From Firmicutes bacterium UBA1065 (GTDB lineage Bacteria; Bacillota; Clostridia; Tissierellales; Sedimentibacteraceae), in assembly GCA_002316225.1 (NCBI GenBank), contig DCDC01000192.1:1-8955 (forward strand): a stretch of DNA of 8,955 nucleotides, in the 5' to 3' direction. A model generated the notes under the pieces. It worked only from the letters and a program-made list of their open reading frames with translations, had not been told where the DNA came from and made no database searches. Both the position numbers and the translations under genes were made by a program. Of the stretch, positions 1-6,411 are shown in pieces. The first letter of the stretch is position 1, and the number at the start of each line of letters is the position of its first letter.

Positions 1-11
1 ATCCCAAAACT

Positions 12-17
12 TATAAT
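12..17 (+). promoter_or_regulatory. possible -10 box of the transporter gene
   Basis: A perfect TATAAT lies 36 bases upstream of the preferred ATG at 54. The matching -35 box would fall outside the window, so the promoter cannot be confirmed. If it is real, transcription would start around base 24. That would exclude the upstream ATG at 21 and support the start at 54. Confidence 0.3.
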
Positions 18-41
18 ATTATGGATATAAAGACCAAACAC

Positions 42-48
42 GGGGTGG
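42..48 (+). promoter_or_regulatory. ribosome binding site deciding the start at 54
   Basis: The G-rich GGGGTGG lies 5 bases before ATG 54. The in-frame ATG at 21 is preceded only by AT-rich sequence with no purine tract. This favours the shorter protein. Confidence 0.55.
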
Positions 49-53
49 AAATT

Positions 54-1307
54 ATGGATAAGTCTCAAGGGAAGTTAACCCGGACCGAAAGGGCCTGGGT
101 CTTGTATGATGTAGGAAATTCGGCCTTTATAATGCTCATTTCAACCATCATACCCATATATTTTAAAAATGTTGCTTCACTGGACGGGGTTTCTGCTGCC
201 AATTCAACCGCTTACTGGGGTTACGCCATGTCAGTTTCAACACTTATTGTGGCGGTTTTAGGCCCCATTCTGGGAACTTTGGCAGACACAAAAGGATATA
301 AGAAGCCTTTGTTTACCTTGTTTTTAATGCTGGGTGTTATCGGATGCGGAGCTCTTTCCCTTCCTGTTCCCTGGCTTGTTTTTTTGGTGATATTTGTGTT
401 TTCAAGGGTTGGAATCTCAGGAAGCCTCATATTTTATGATGCCATGCTTCCCGATGTAACAAGCGATGACAGGATGGACCTCTTGTCCTCCCATGGTTAT
501 GCCTGGGGCTACATAGGAAGCTGTGTTCCTTTTACCGCCAGCCTCCTCTTGATTTTGTCGGCGGAGAAACTCAACATGACAACAACCTTTGCCACAGGAG
601 CGGTCTTTATTCTCAATGCCTTGTGGTGGTTCCTGGTAAGTCTTCCTCTTCTTAAACATTACAAGCAGGTCCATTACGTGGAAGTTGATGAAGCACCCGT
701 TGCCATGGCATTCATGCGTCTTGGAAGAACCTTTAAGGACATTAAAAAACACAAGGAAATATTCGTGTTTTTACTTGCTTATTTCTTTTATATCGATGGA
801 GTTGACACAATAATCAGCATGGCTACATCCTATGGCAAGGACGTAGGTATAAGTGACAATAATTTGCTTTTAGCCCTGCTTTTAACCCAGGTTGTCGCCT
901 TCCCCTGCGCCATAATTTTTGGTAAACTGTCAAAAAAATATAAAACTTCCAGCTTGATAAATGTTTGTATATTAGGTTATTTTATGATTACTATATTTGC
1001 TCTCCAGTTGGACAAGGCATGGGAATTTTGGTTTTTGGCTGTTTGTGTTGCCCTCTTCCAGGGAGCCATTCAAGCCTTATCCCGCTCCTATTTTGCAAAA
1101 ATAATTCCAAAAGAAAACTCAAGCGAATACTTTGGTTTTTATGATATTTTCGGAAAGGGAGCTGCCTTTACCGGAACAATCCTCATGGGTCTTACAACCC
1201 AGCTTACCGGCAGCTCAAAATTCGGGGTACTGATGATTAGTATAATGTTTATTATTGGGTATCTTATATTTAAAAAGTCCGTTAAAATGCAGTCCATGTC
1301 ATCCTGA
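54..1307 (+). CDS. UMF1-type major facilitator superfamily transporter
   Basis: Integral membrane transporter of 417 aa with about twelve hydrophobic segments, which is the usual size for the family. The N-terminal motif WVLYDVGNSAF (residues 15-25) is the signature of the UMF1 / Atg22-like branch of the major facilitator superfamily. Fungal Atg22 exports amino acids from the vacuole. The substrates of bacterial members are mostly unknown, so none is assigned here. The loop sequence GTLADTKGYKKP after the second helix resembles the MFS loop 2-3 motif. I chose ATG 54 over the in-frame ATG 21 because of the ribosome binding site at 42-48. The last three codons and the stop (ATG TCA TCC TGA) fall at the left end of a palindromic repeat, so the native C-terminus may have been altered by it. 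The gene seems to be transcribed alone or with genes upstream of the window. Confidence 0.88.
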   Translation: MDKSQGKLTRTERAWVLYDVGNSAFIMLISTIIPIYFKNVASLDGVSAANSTAYWGYAMSVSTLIVAVLGPILGTLADTKGYKKPLFTLFLMLGVIGCGALSLPVPWLVFLVIFVFSRVGISGSLIFYDAMLPDVTSDDRMDLLSSHGYAWGYIGSCVPFTASLLLILSAEKLNMTTTFATGAVFILNALWWFLVSLPLLKHYKQVHYVEVDEAPVAMAFMRLGRTFKDIKKHKEIFVFLLAYFFYIDGVDTIISMATSYGKDVGISDNNLLLALLLTQVVAFPCAIIFGKLSKKYKTSSLINVCILGYFMITIFALQLDKAWEFWFLAVCVALFQGAIQALSRSYFAKIIPKENSSEYFGFYDIFGKGAAFTGTILMGLTTQLTGSSKFGVLMISIMFIIGYLIFKKSVKMQSMSS

Positions 1308-1359
1308 GTGAAGCGAAGGATCTCAAGAGATCCTTCGGGCTAAAGCCCTCAGGATGACA
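1297..1359. repeat. palindromic interspersed repeat (REP/MITE-like)
   Basis: This 63-base element has 12-base perfect terminal inverted repeats: TGTCATCCTGAG at 1297-1308 and CTCAGGATGACA at 1348-1359. Inside are two hairpins. GAAGGATCTC (1315-1324) pairs with GAGATCCTTC (1327-1336), and GGGC (1337-1340) pairs with GCCC (1345-1348), giving a branched fold. From memory, sequences of the form TGTCATCCTGAG.GAAGCGAAGGATCT recur as dispersed repeats in many unrelated bacterial genomes. There is no transposase and no clear target-site duplication. The left arm contains the stop codon of the upstream transporter gene. No T-run follows, so it is not a classical terminator, although the RNA hairpins could still affect read-through or mRNA decay. 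Confidence 0.8.
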
Positions 1360-1409
1360 CTATGGGATATTCATAGCAATGACATTGACATGTAGAGAAA
1401 GGAGTAAAT

Positions 1410-2795
1410 ATGTCGATAATAAACTCTTTTATAGTTCCTCATCCTCCCTTGATAATCCCTGAAATAGGAAGAGGAGAAGAATTAAAAATTCAAAAAACCA
1501 TAGATGCTTATCACAATATTGCCAAACAAATTTCACAAATCAAACCTGATACCATAATTGTAACCACCCCCCATTCAATAATGTATTCTGATTATATACA
1601 CATTTCACCAGGTAAGGGGGCAGAGGGAAGTTTCCGTGAATTCGGCCACCCGGATGTATCCATGAGGGTGGAATATGACGTGGATCTGGCTTTAGAGATT
1701 GCAAAAGAAGCAGAGAAAAATAACCTCCCTGCAGGAACCTTGGGCGAGAAAAACAAATCCCTTGACCACGGTGTCATGGTACCCCTTTACTTTGTTAACA
1801 AGTACTACAAGGATTATAAGCTGGTACGCGTATCCATATCCGGCTTGTCGTTTTTGGACCATTACGAATTCGGCAAGTGCATCCAAAGAGCTGCCGATAA
1901 AAGCAACAAAAAAATTGTATTTATCGGAAGCGGGGACTTGTCCCATATGCTCAAGGATACAGGCCTTTACGGCTACAGGGAAGAGGGACCTGTTTTTGAC
2001 AGGGAAGTAACCAAGGCCATGAAGACAGGGGATTTCTTACAGTTTATTAAATTTGACCCTGATTTTTGCGAAGCTGCCGCCGAATGCGGATTACGCTCCT
2101 TCATAATAATGGCCGGAGCCCTGGATGGGAAAAAAGTAAGCTCTGAACTCTTGTCCTATGAAGGCCCCTTCGGAGTTGGTTATGCCATTGCAGCCTTTAA
2201 GGTTTTGGGTGATGATGAAAGCCGTCGCTTTGACCAAATATATCTGAAAGCAGAAAAAGATAGGATAGAAGCTTTGAAAGCTCAGGAGGATGAGTATGTG
2301 CGCCTTGCCCGCCAATCCCTGGAAACCTATGTAATCAAGCGAAAAGTGATGAAAAGGCCGGATAATTTGAGCCCGGATCTTATAAATAAGAAGGCAGGTG
2401 TCTTCGTATCCCTGAAATTGGACGGCAGCTTGAGGGGCTGCATAGGAACCATTTCTCCCACTACTTCAAGCATAGCTGATGAAATTATCCGAAACGCAAT
2501 AAGTGCCGGGACGGAAGACCCGCGCTTTCCACCTGTTACCGAAGAAGAGCTTTCAAGGCTGGAATACAGTGTAGATGTCCTTGGAAAGGCGGAAAAGATA
2601 GAGTCTCTTGATGACCTTGACCCTGTGAGATATGGTGTCATAGTTACCAAGGGACACAGGAGGGGCCTCTTATTGCCCAACTTAGAGGGAATAAATACGG
2701 TTGAAGAACAGGTATCCATAGCCTTAAGAAAAGCAGGAATTTATCCCCATGAAGACTACCGGCTTGAAAGATTCGAGGTGGTAAGGCACAAATGA
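1410..2795 (+). CDS. amrA: LigB-like / AMMECR1 fusion protein (AmmeMemoRadiSam system protein A)
   Basis: Cytoplasmic two-domain protein of 461 aa. Residues 1-265 look like the class III extradiol dioxygenase (LigB/MEMO) fold. Visible candidate metal-site residues are H11 in VPHPP, H55 in TTPHS and E225 in AAECG. H120 in LDHG and H179 in GSGDLSH match the conserved active-site histidines of the LigB family. After a charged, helical linker (about 268-295), residues 296-461 form an AMMECR1 domain with the hallmark LRGCIGT at 341-347. The pair AMMECR1 plus MEMO/LigB plus a radical SAM enzyme is known from comparative genomics as the AmmeMemoRadiSam system, whose reaction is unknown. The start is supported by AAAGGAG at 1398-1404, 5 bases before ATG. 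The stop overlaps the next start (ATGA), which suggests translational coupling. I found no convincing promoter between 1360 and 1409. The residue matches are by eye. Confidence 0.88.
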   Translation: MSIINSFIVPHPPLIIPEIGRGEELKIQKTIDAYHNIAKQISQIKPDTIIVTTPHSIMYSDYIHISPGKGAEGSFREFGHPDVSMRVEYDVDLALEIAKEAEKNNLPAGTLGEKNKSLDHGVMVPLYFVNKYYKDYKLVRVSISGLSFLDHYEFGKCIQRAADKSNKKIVFIGSGDLSHMLKDTGLYGYREEGPVFDREVTKAMKTGDFLQFIKFDPDFCEAAAECGLRSFIIMAGALDGKKVSSELLSYEGPFGVGYAIAAFKVLGDDESRRFDQIYLKAEKDRIEALKAQEDEYVRLARQSLETYVIKRKVMKRPDNLSPDLINKKAGVFVSLKLDGSLRGCIGTISPTTSSIADEIIRNAISAGTEDPRFPPVTEEELSRLEYSVDVLGKAEKIESLDDLDPVRYGVIVTKGHRRGLLLPNLEGINTVEEQVSIALRKAGIYPHEDYRLERFEVVRHK

Positions 2796-3622
2796 GCAAA
2801 AAAACATGCCCTTTATGTCCTCACCACTGCAATTTAGGCGAAAATCAAACAGGTTTATGCGGGGCCAGAAGAAATATTGATGGTAAAATTACTCCAATAA
2901 ACTACGGCAAGCTTACGGCTATTGCCCTGGACCCCATTGAAAAGAAACCTTTGAACAGGTTTTATCCGGGAAGTTCTATCTTGTCGGTGGGAAGCTTCGG
3001 TTGCAATTTAAAATGTTCCTTCTGCCAGAATCATCATATATCCATGGCAGGGGAGGATGATTTGGAGACTCAGTATGTAAAGCCTGAAAACCTGGTAAGT
3101 ATCGCCTGGGATTTAAGAAACAGGAGAAATATCGGTATAGCCTATACTTATAACGAGCCCCTGGTTGGTTATGAGTATGTAATGGATTGTGCAAAACTTG
3201 CAAGGGAAAAGAATTTAAAAAATGTCCTTGTCACAAACGGGTGTTTCTGCCAGGATCCCATGAAGGAACTCTTGCCCTTGATTGATGCCGTAAACATAGA
3301 CTTGAAAGGCTATACCCCTGAATTTTACAAAAAGTTGGGCGGGGATTTGGAAATCGTAAAAAATTTTATTAAATTGGCTGCAAAATACTGCCATGTTGAA
3401 ATTACTACTTTGATAATACCCGGTGAAAATGACGGAGAAAATGAAATGAGAGAGCTTTCGGGATTCATATCCTCCGTATCTTCCGACATACCCCTTCATG
3501 TAACAAGATTTTTTCCAAACTACAAGATGCGGGACAAAAGACCTACGGAAGTTGGGAGAGTTTACGGACTGGCTGATATAGCAAGAGAAAAGCTGAAATA
3601 CGTGTATGAGGGTAATTGCTGA
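2792..3622 (+). CDS. amrS: AmmeMemoRadiSam system radical SAM enzyme (PflA-like)
   Basis: Cytoplasmic radical SAM protein of 276 aa. The [4Fe-4S] motif CNLKCSFC (C71, C75, C78) has the CX3CX2C spacing that binds the cluster and S-adenosylmethionine. The N-terminus carries a second cysteine group, CPLCPHHC (C6, C9, C13) followed by C23, typical of this PflA-related subfamily. ALDPIEKKPLNRFYPGS before the cluster motif and TRFFPNYKM near the end are also family-like. It overlaps the upstream fusion gene by four bases (ATGA), so the two are surely one operon. The protein ends at YVYEGNC, without the further C-terminal cysteine-containing region that I recall in longer relatives. That looks like a natural short form, because the following bases do not encode the missing part in the frame I checked. 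The substrate is unknown; a protein or peptide target modified by a glycyl-radical or similar reaction is only a guess. Confidence 0.9.
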   Translation: MSKKTCPLCPHHCNLGENQTGLCGARRNIDGKITPINYGKLTAIALDPIEKKPLNRFYPGSSILSVGSFGCNLKCSFCQNHHISMAGEDDLETQYVKPENLVSIAWDLRNRRNIGIAYTYNEPLVGYEYVMDCAKLAREKNLKNVLVTNGCFCQDPMKELLPLIDAVNIDLKGYTPEFYKKLGGDLEIVKNFIKLAAKYCHVEITTLIIPGENDGENEMRELSGFISSVSSDIPLHVTRFFPNYKMRDKRPTEVGRVYGLADIAREKLKYVYEGNC

Positions 3623-3628
3623 AGGTGG
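3623..3628 (+). promoter_or_regulatory. ribosome binding site favouring TTG 3637
   Basis: AGGTGG (AGGAGG with one mismatch) lies 8 bases before TTG 3637. The alternative TTG 3616 and GTG 3625/3628 lack a well-spaced Shine-Dalgarno sequence. The site spans the stop of the radical SAM gene (3620-3622), consistent with coupled translation. Confidence 0.45.
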
Positions 3629-3636
3629 TGAGTACT

Positions 3637-4446
3637 TTGTCACGATTTTTGAAGGGTTTGATCTTAGGTGCTGCAGCTATAGCCCCCGGAGTAAGCGGGG
3701 GGGCTTTAGCCGTAATATTTGGCTTGTACGATAAAATTACATATTTTATTGCCCATTTAAACAAAAATTTTAAGGAAAACTTACTTTACTTCATACCTGT
3801 CGGTCTTGGAGGCTTAGTAGGTGTTTTAGCCTTCAGCAGAATAATCGAATACCTTTTTCGTTATCATGAAGTTGAAGTAAAATATGCCTTCATAGGTTTG
3901 ATATTGGGCACAATCCCTTTGGTTGTGGGGGAAGCAAATAAAAAAGGTTACAAACACAAATATTTGATAGCTTTTATAATAACCTTTTCTATAACAATGA
4001 TTGTCGCCTATTTGGAAAAAAGCGAATTCAATCATATTGTGGAGGCAGGTACCTCTCCGTTTAGCTTAATTGTTTACGGTGCCATAATAGGTTTCGGAAC
4101 CATAATTCCCGGAATCAGTTCATCCATAATGCTGATGCTTATTGGAGCCTATGAAATAGTCATAGGGGCTATTTCAAACATTCAACCCTTAATGCTTTTT
4201 TATCTGGGTATAGGTTTTGTCCTGAGCTTATTTTTGTTTGCAAAAATAATAAGCCTGCTTTTTGAACGGGCTTACGGGATTACATACTATGCAATCTTAG
4301 GTCTTGTTTTAGGTTCTGTTATTTCAATATTCCCGGGCTTTGCGCTGACATTTGATTACTTCCTTAATTTAATAATACTGATTTCATGCTCCTGTCTTTC
4401 ATATTCACTATCAAGAATAGGCAAAGGAAAAAAAGTCAGCTCTTAA
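3637..4446 (+). CDS. DUF368 family membrane protein, predicted undecaprenyl-phosphate translocase (PopT-type)
   Basis: Polytopic membrane protein of 269 aa from the preferred TTG (276 aa if TTG 3616 is used). The DUF368 signature APGVSGGALAVIFGLYD lies at residues 16-32. A second, related segment, IPGISSSIMLMLIGAYE, starts near residue 157, so the protein has two similar halves, as in inverted-repeat transporters. In the second copy the motif reads PGISSS instead of the PGVSGG of the first. DUF368 proteins (PopT) have been reported to return undecaprenyl phosphate to the cytoplasmic face of the membrane, which feeds peptidoglycan and other envelope polymer synthesis. It follows the amr genes directly and is probably co-transcribed with them. 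The 3' end overlaps the convergent ArsA-type gene by 11 bases, with no terminator hairpin visible. The function is inferred from the family; the exact start is uncertain. Confidence 0.85.
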   Translation: MSRFLKGLILGAAAIAPGVSGGALAVIFGLYDKITYFIAHLNKNFKENLLYFIPVGLGGLVGVLAFSRIIEYLFRYHEVEVKYAFIGLILGTIPLVVGEANKKGYKHKYLIAFIITFSITMIVAYLEKSEFNHIVEAGTSPFSLIVYGAIIGFGTIIPGISSSIMLMLIGAYEIVIGAISNIQPLMLFYLGIGFVLSLFLFAKIISLLFERAYGITYYAILGLVLGSVISIFPGFALTFDYFLNLIILISCSCLSYSLSRIGKGKKVSS

Positions 4447-5377
4447 CAAGATCAGCAAACATGTCGGCAATAATTCCAATATTGTTTGCCTTCATATCTT
4501 CTTTAAGGAGAGGAAGTGTATATATTTTTTTGTTTTTAAAGGTTTCCTTAATGATATTTAAATACTTTTGCTCCTCTATTTTCTTGCTGATCCAAAATTC
4601 ATCCTGCATATTATCGGGAAGTATTCTGTTAACTATTATACCGCTGACCATTACATTATACTTTTCTAATATGTTGATTGCCTTGACGGTTTCATCAATA
4701 GGCAGTTTTTCAGCATTAATGACAAAAATAAAAGACAAGAGGTGGTCATCCATCATTATTTTCTTAGCTGCAAGTACTTTATCATATCTTCTTTTTAATA
4801 TGCTTATGACTTCATCCTTTTCCAGATCCTTATCCGAAGCCTTATGACCTTTTAGAGCCATGGACATAAGATTTACGGACTTGCTCCTTTTTTGTATTAA
4901 AGTTTCAAGCCAGGCTCCCAATAATTCAGGCAAGGACAGGAGTCTTAAGGTATGACCTGTAGGGGCAGTATCAAAAATTATCCTGTCATACTCATCAACC
5001 TTCTCAATTATGATTTCAATCATTTTATCAAATAAAGCCGCTTCCTCGGTTCCAGGTGAAATAGAAGCTGCATCAATTTGCTTGTTGATTTGTTCAACAA
5101 TTATGGGACTTACTATTTGTTTTAAGCTTACCCTAATATCATCCATATATTTTTTGCTTTCTTTTTCACCGTCTATTTCAATGGCATCTAAGTTTGGAAG
5201 TAAATTGCTTATAGTATCATTTATCTTTCTTTCAAATATGTCTGATGTTGAGTGAGCAGGGTCTGTTGAAACCAAAAGGGTTTTTAGCCCTCTCTTTGCC
5301 TGGTATAAAGCGTAGGATGCGCTGCAGGTAGTTTTTCCTACTCCCCCTTTGCCCCCAAAAAAAATTATTCTATTCAT
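4436..5377 (-). CDS. ArsA/Get3 (TRC40) family ATPase, single-domain
   Basis: Soluble P-loop ATPase of 313 aa. Motifs visible: deviant Walker A GGKGGVGKTT (residues 8-17), STDPAHS (37-43), SPGTEEA (107-113) and switch II DTAPTGHT (136-143). Together these are diagnostic of the ArsA/Get3 branch of SIMIBI ATPases. It is a single half, like Get3, not the tandem form of E. coli ArsA, and would act as a dimer. The only cysteine is C18 beside the P-loop. It therefore lacks both the CxxC pair used by eukaryotic Get3 for zinc and the cysteines used by ArsA for arsenite. No arsB, arsR or arsC is nearby. Translation starts at ATG 5375-5377 with AGGAGG just upstream; that site overlaps the stop codon (TAG) of the preceding 97-aa gene, so the two are coupled. 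An arsenite-efflux role is unlikely; client or membrane-protein handling is an inference. Confidence 0.92.
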   Translation of the reverse strand: MNRIIFFGGKGGVGKTTCSASYALYQAKRGLKTLLVSTDPAHSTSDIFERKINDTISNLLPNLDAIEIDGEKESKKYMDDIRVSLKQIVSPIIVEQINKQIDAASISPGTEEAALFDKMIEIIIEKVDEYDRIIFDTAPTGHTLRLLSLPELLGAWLETLIQKRSKSVNLMSMALKGHKASDKDLEKDEVISILKRRYDKVLAAKKIMMDDHLLSFIFVINAEKLPIDETVKAINILEKYNVMVSGIIVNRILPDNMQDEFWISKKIEEQKYLNIIKETFKNKKIYTLPLLKEDMKANNIGIIADMFADLVKS

Positions 5378-5385
5378 AATTCCTC

Positions 5386-5679
5386 CTAAGCGTCAAAGCC
5401 GTAATCTGACCATTTTTCCTGCCAAATATACAACCTGCTTATCATCCTGTTTTGCCAGCCATCTAAGCCTTCTGCTATAAGCGGCAAAAGCTCCAAGGAA
5501 TAATAAGTGGTGGGAATAGGTATTCCCAACAAATCTCCAAAACATAAAAGAATAAAATCATCCATTTCATCATGGGCTTCTTTTATGAGCAGCGCCCTTG
5601 ACTTCCTGTTAAAATCAGTAACTCCCTGAAAGAAAAGTTTAAAATTATCTAAAAATTCTTTAATTCTTTCCTTGTCCAA
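5386..5679 (-). CDS. small conserved protein paired with the ArsA-type ATPase (cory-CC-star-like)
   Basis: Protein of 97 aa from a TTG start (5677-5679). That start has AGAGGAGG at 5686-5693 on the minus strand, 6 bases before it. An upstream in-frame ATG (5734-5736) would give 116 aa, but it has no ribosome binding site and coincides with the predicted transcription start, so I reject it. The C-terminal half has a distinctive run: DDFILL (40-45), LGIPIPTTYYSLELLP (51-66), then GLDGWQNRM (71-79). From memory this resembles the small proteins named 'cory-CC-star' that are encoded beside ArsA-like ATPases. Those end in two cysteines; this one ends GFDA, so the match is tentative. It has no signal peptide and no transmembrane segment. 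It is the first gene of the operon, 8 bases from the ATPase gene. It is probably a partner or adaptor of that ATPase; biochemical function unknown. Confidence 0.75.
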   Translation of the reverse strand: MDKERIKEFLDNFKLFFQGVTDFNRKSRALLIKEAHDEMDDFILLCFGDLLGIPIPTTYYSLELLPLIAEGLDGWQNRMISRLYIWQEKWSDYGFDA

Positions 5680-5685
5680 AAGTTG

Positions 5686-5693
5686 CCTCCTCT
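5686..5693 (-). promoter_or_regulatory. ribosome binding site deciding the TTG 5679 start
   Basis: On the minus strand this reads AGAGGAGG, with a 6-base spacer to TTG. It is the only good Shine-Dalgarno sequence near the start of this gene and places the start 19 codons inside the longest frame. Confidence 0.75.
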
Positions 5694-5742
5694 TGAGAGA
5701 TAAAACTGCTGTCAAATAAACAACATATTTTGTCATTTATTT

Positions 5743-5771
5743 ATTATATTTTAGTCATGGAAAATTGTCAA
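5743..5771 (-). promoter_or_regulatory. sigma-A promoter of the ArsA-type operon (perfect consensus)
   Basis: On the minus strand, -35 TTGACA (5766-5771), a 17-base spacer, and -10 TATAAT (5743-5748). Both boxes are exact. Transcription should start near 5736, leaving a leader of about 57 bases before TTG 5679. This predicts strong, largely constitutive expression unless a repressor acts. Confidence 0.8.
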
Positions 5772-5788
5772 CTTAAGCCAATTGATAA

Positions 5789-5817
5789 TTGACTTAATTT
5801 TCCAATAGTGCTACAAT
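5789..5817 (+). promoter_or_regulatory. sigma-A promoter of the 168-aa gene
   Basis: -35 TTGACT (5789-5794), 17-base spacer, -10 TACAAT (5812-5817); predicted start near 5824, about 44 bases before the ATG. It is back-to-back with the promoter of the ArsA-type operon; the two -35 boxes are 17 bases apart. That gap includes the small inverted repeat CAATT-GAT-AATTG (5779-5791), a possible operator. Confidence 0.7.
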
Positions 5818-5867
5818 AAATATTGGTTCTCAATGCATAAATATAATAGCAAAAAAGAGGGGCAAAA

Positions 5868-6374
5868 ATGGAACTACTTGAATATTTGGATATTATTGAG
5901 AATAAACTTAAAAGCTCTTTTGATATAAAAAGGAATTATACTATTAAAAATATACAATTTGATATGTTTGCTGAATACCATCTGAGAAACGAAAGATATG
6001 TCTTGGTAAAAAAAGCAGTTGTATATGCATTTGAAAACAATGAATATTCTTTAATCAAGTATTGTGAAGAATTAGATAAAAACTATTTGCAGGAGATTAT
6101 AAATACCCTGACAGATTCCGTTGAATCTATAGTAAAACCCGACAAGGACCATATGTCCAGCACCATTACCTTAGTTATTGTTACGGACAATTTCACTAGT
6201 AATAAAGATAAGGACCTGATAACCAAAATAATTTCCGGTTTTAAATATAATAAGGGTTTTGCATTTGGATTTAAGGGTTGGGCTGATATCCGACTGGTAT
6301 TGGTCTCCCTTAACGAAGATTTTGTAGCAACTAATAAAAAAGGAAAGGAGGTTATTGAGCTTTACAGATTATAA
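5868..6374 (+). CDS. uncharacterised 168-aa protein
   Basis: I do not recognise this gene with confidence. It may belong to a small clostridial family of unknown function (possibly DUF8052, from memory, unchecked). The start is well supported: GAGGGG at 5857-5862, 5 bases before ATG, behind a good promoter. The protein looks soluble, mixed alpha/beta and rich in Lys, Glu and Asn, without signal peptide, membrane helix or cysteine pair. A conserved-looking core is FDMFAEYHLRNERYVLVKKA (residues 31-50), followed by YAFENNEY (53-60). A second is FGFKGWADIRLVLVSL near 132-147, and the end is positively charged (NKKGKEV). The gene is visibly more AT-rich than the amr genes. It shares a divergent control region with the ArsA-type operon and may be read through into cstA, because I see no terminator in the 50 bases that follow. 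Confidence 0.75.
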   Translation: MELLEYLDIIENKLKSSFDIKRNYTIKNIQFDMFAEYHLRNERYVLVKKAVVYAFENNEYSLIKYCEELDKNYLQEIINTLTDSVESIVKPDKDHMSSTITLVIVTDNFTSNKDKDLITKIISGFKYNKGFAFGFKGWADIRLVLVSLNEDFVATNKKGKEVIELYRL

Positions 6375-6411
6375 AACAAATGCATTAGTTGCTATATTAT
6401 CTAATAATTCA

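Noticed and set aside
21..53. Upstream ATG start for the UMF1 transporter (11 extra residues).
   Set aside because: No ribosome binding site, and a possible -10 box at 12-17 would place the transcription start after it.
1385..1390. TTGACA before the LigB/AMMECR1 gene, as a -35 box.
   Set aside because: A -10 box at proper spacing would fall on the start codon, so it cannot drive this gene.
2091..2719. Long open frames on the minus strand inside the LigB/AMMECR1 gene.
   Set aside because: They lie opposite a clearly conserved coding sequence, lack ribosome binding sites and show no recognisable family; they are shadows.
4386..4847. 153-codon plus-strand frame opposite the ArsA-type gene.
   Set aside because: The minus strand encodes all ArsA motifs; this frame is antisense to it and has no start signal.
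5767..5793. GTCAA...TTGAC inverted repeat between the divergent promoters.
   Set aside because: It arises simply because two -35 boxes face opposite directions; not evidence of an operator by itself.
6345..6353. AAAGGAGGT-like Shine-Dalgarno sequence near the end of the 168-aa gene.
   Set aside because: It encodes the Lys-Glu-Val codons and no ORF with known similarity starts after it; the cstA start has its own site at 6412-6420.
6384..6405. Weak hairpin ATTAG...CTAAT between the 168-aa gene and cstA.
   Set aside because: Five AT-rich base pairs and no T-run; too weak for a terminator.
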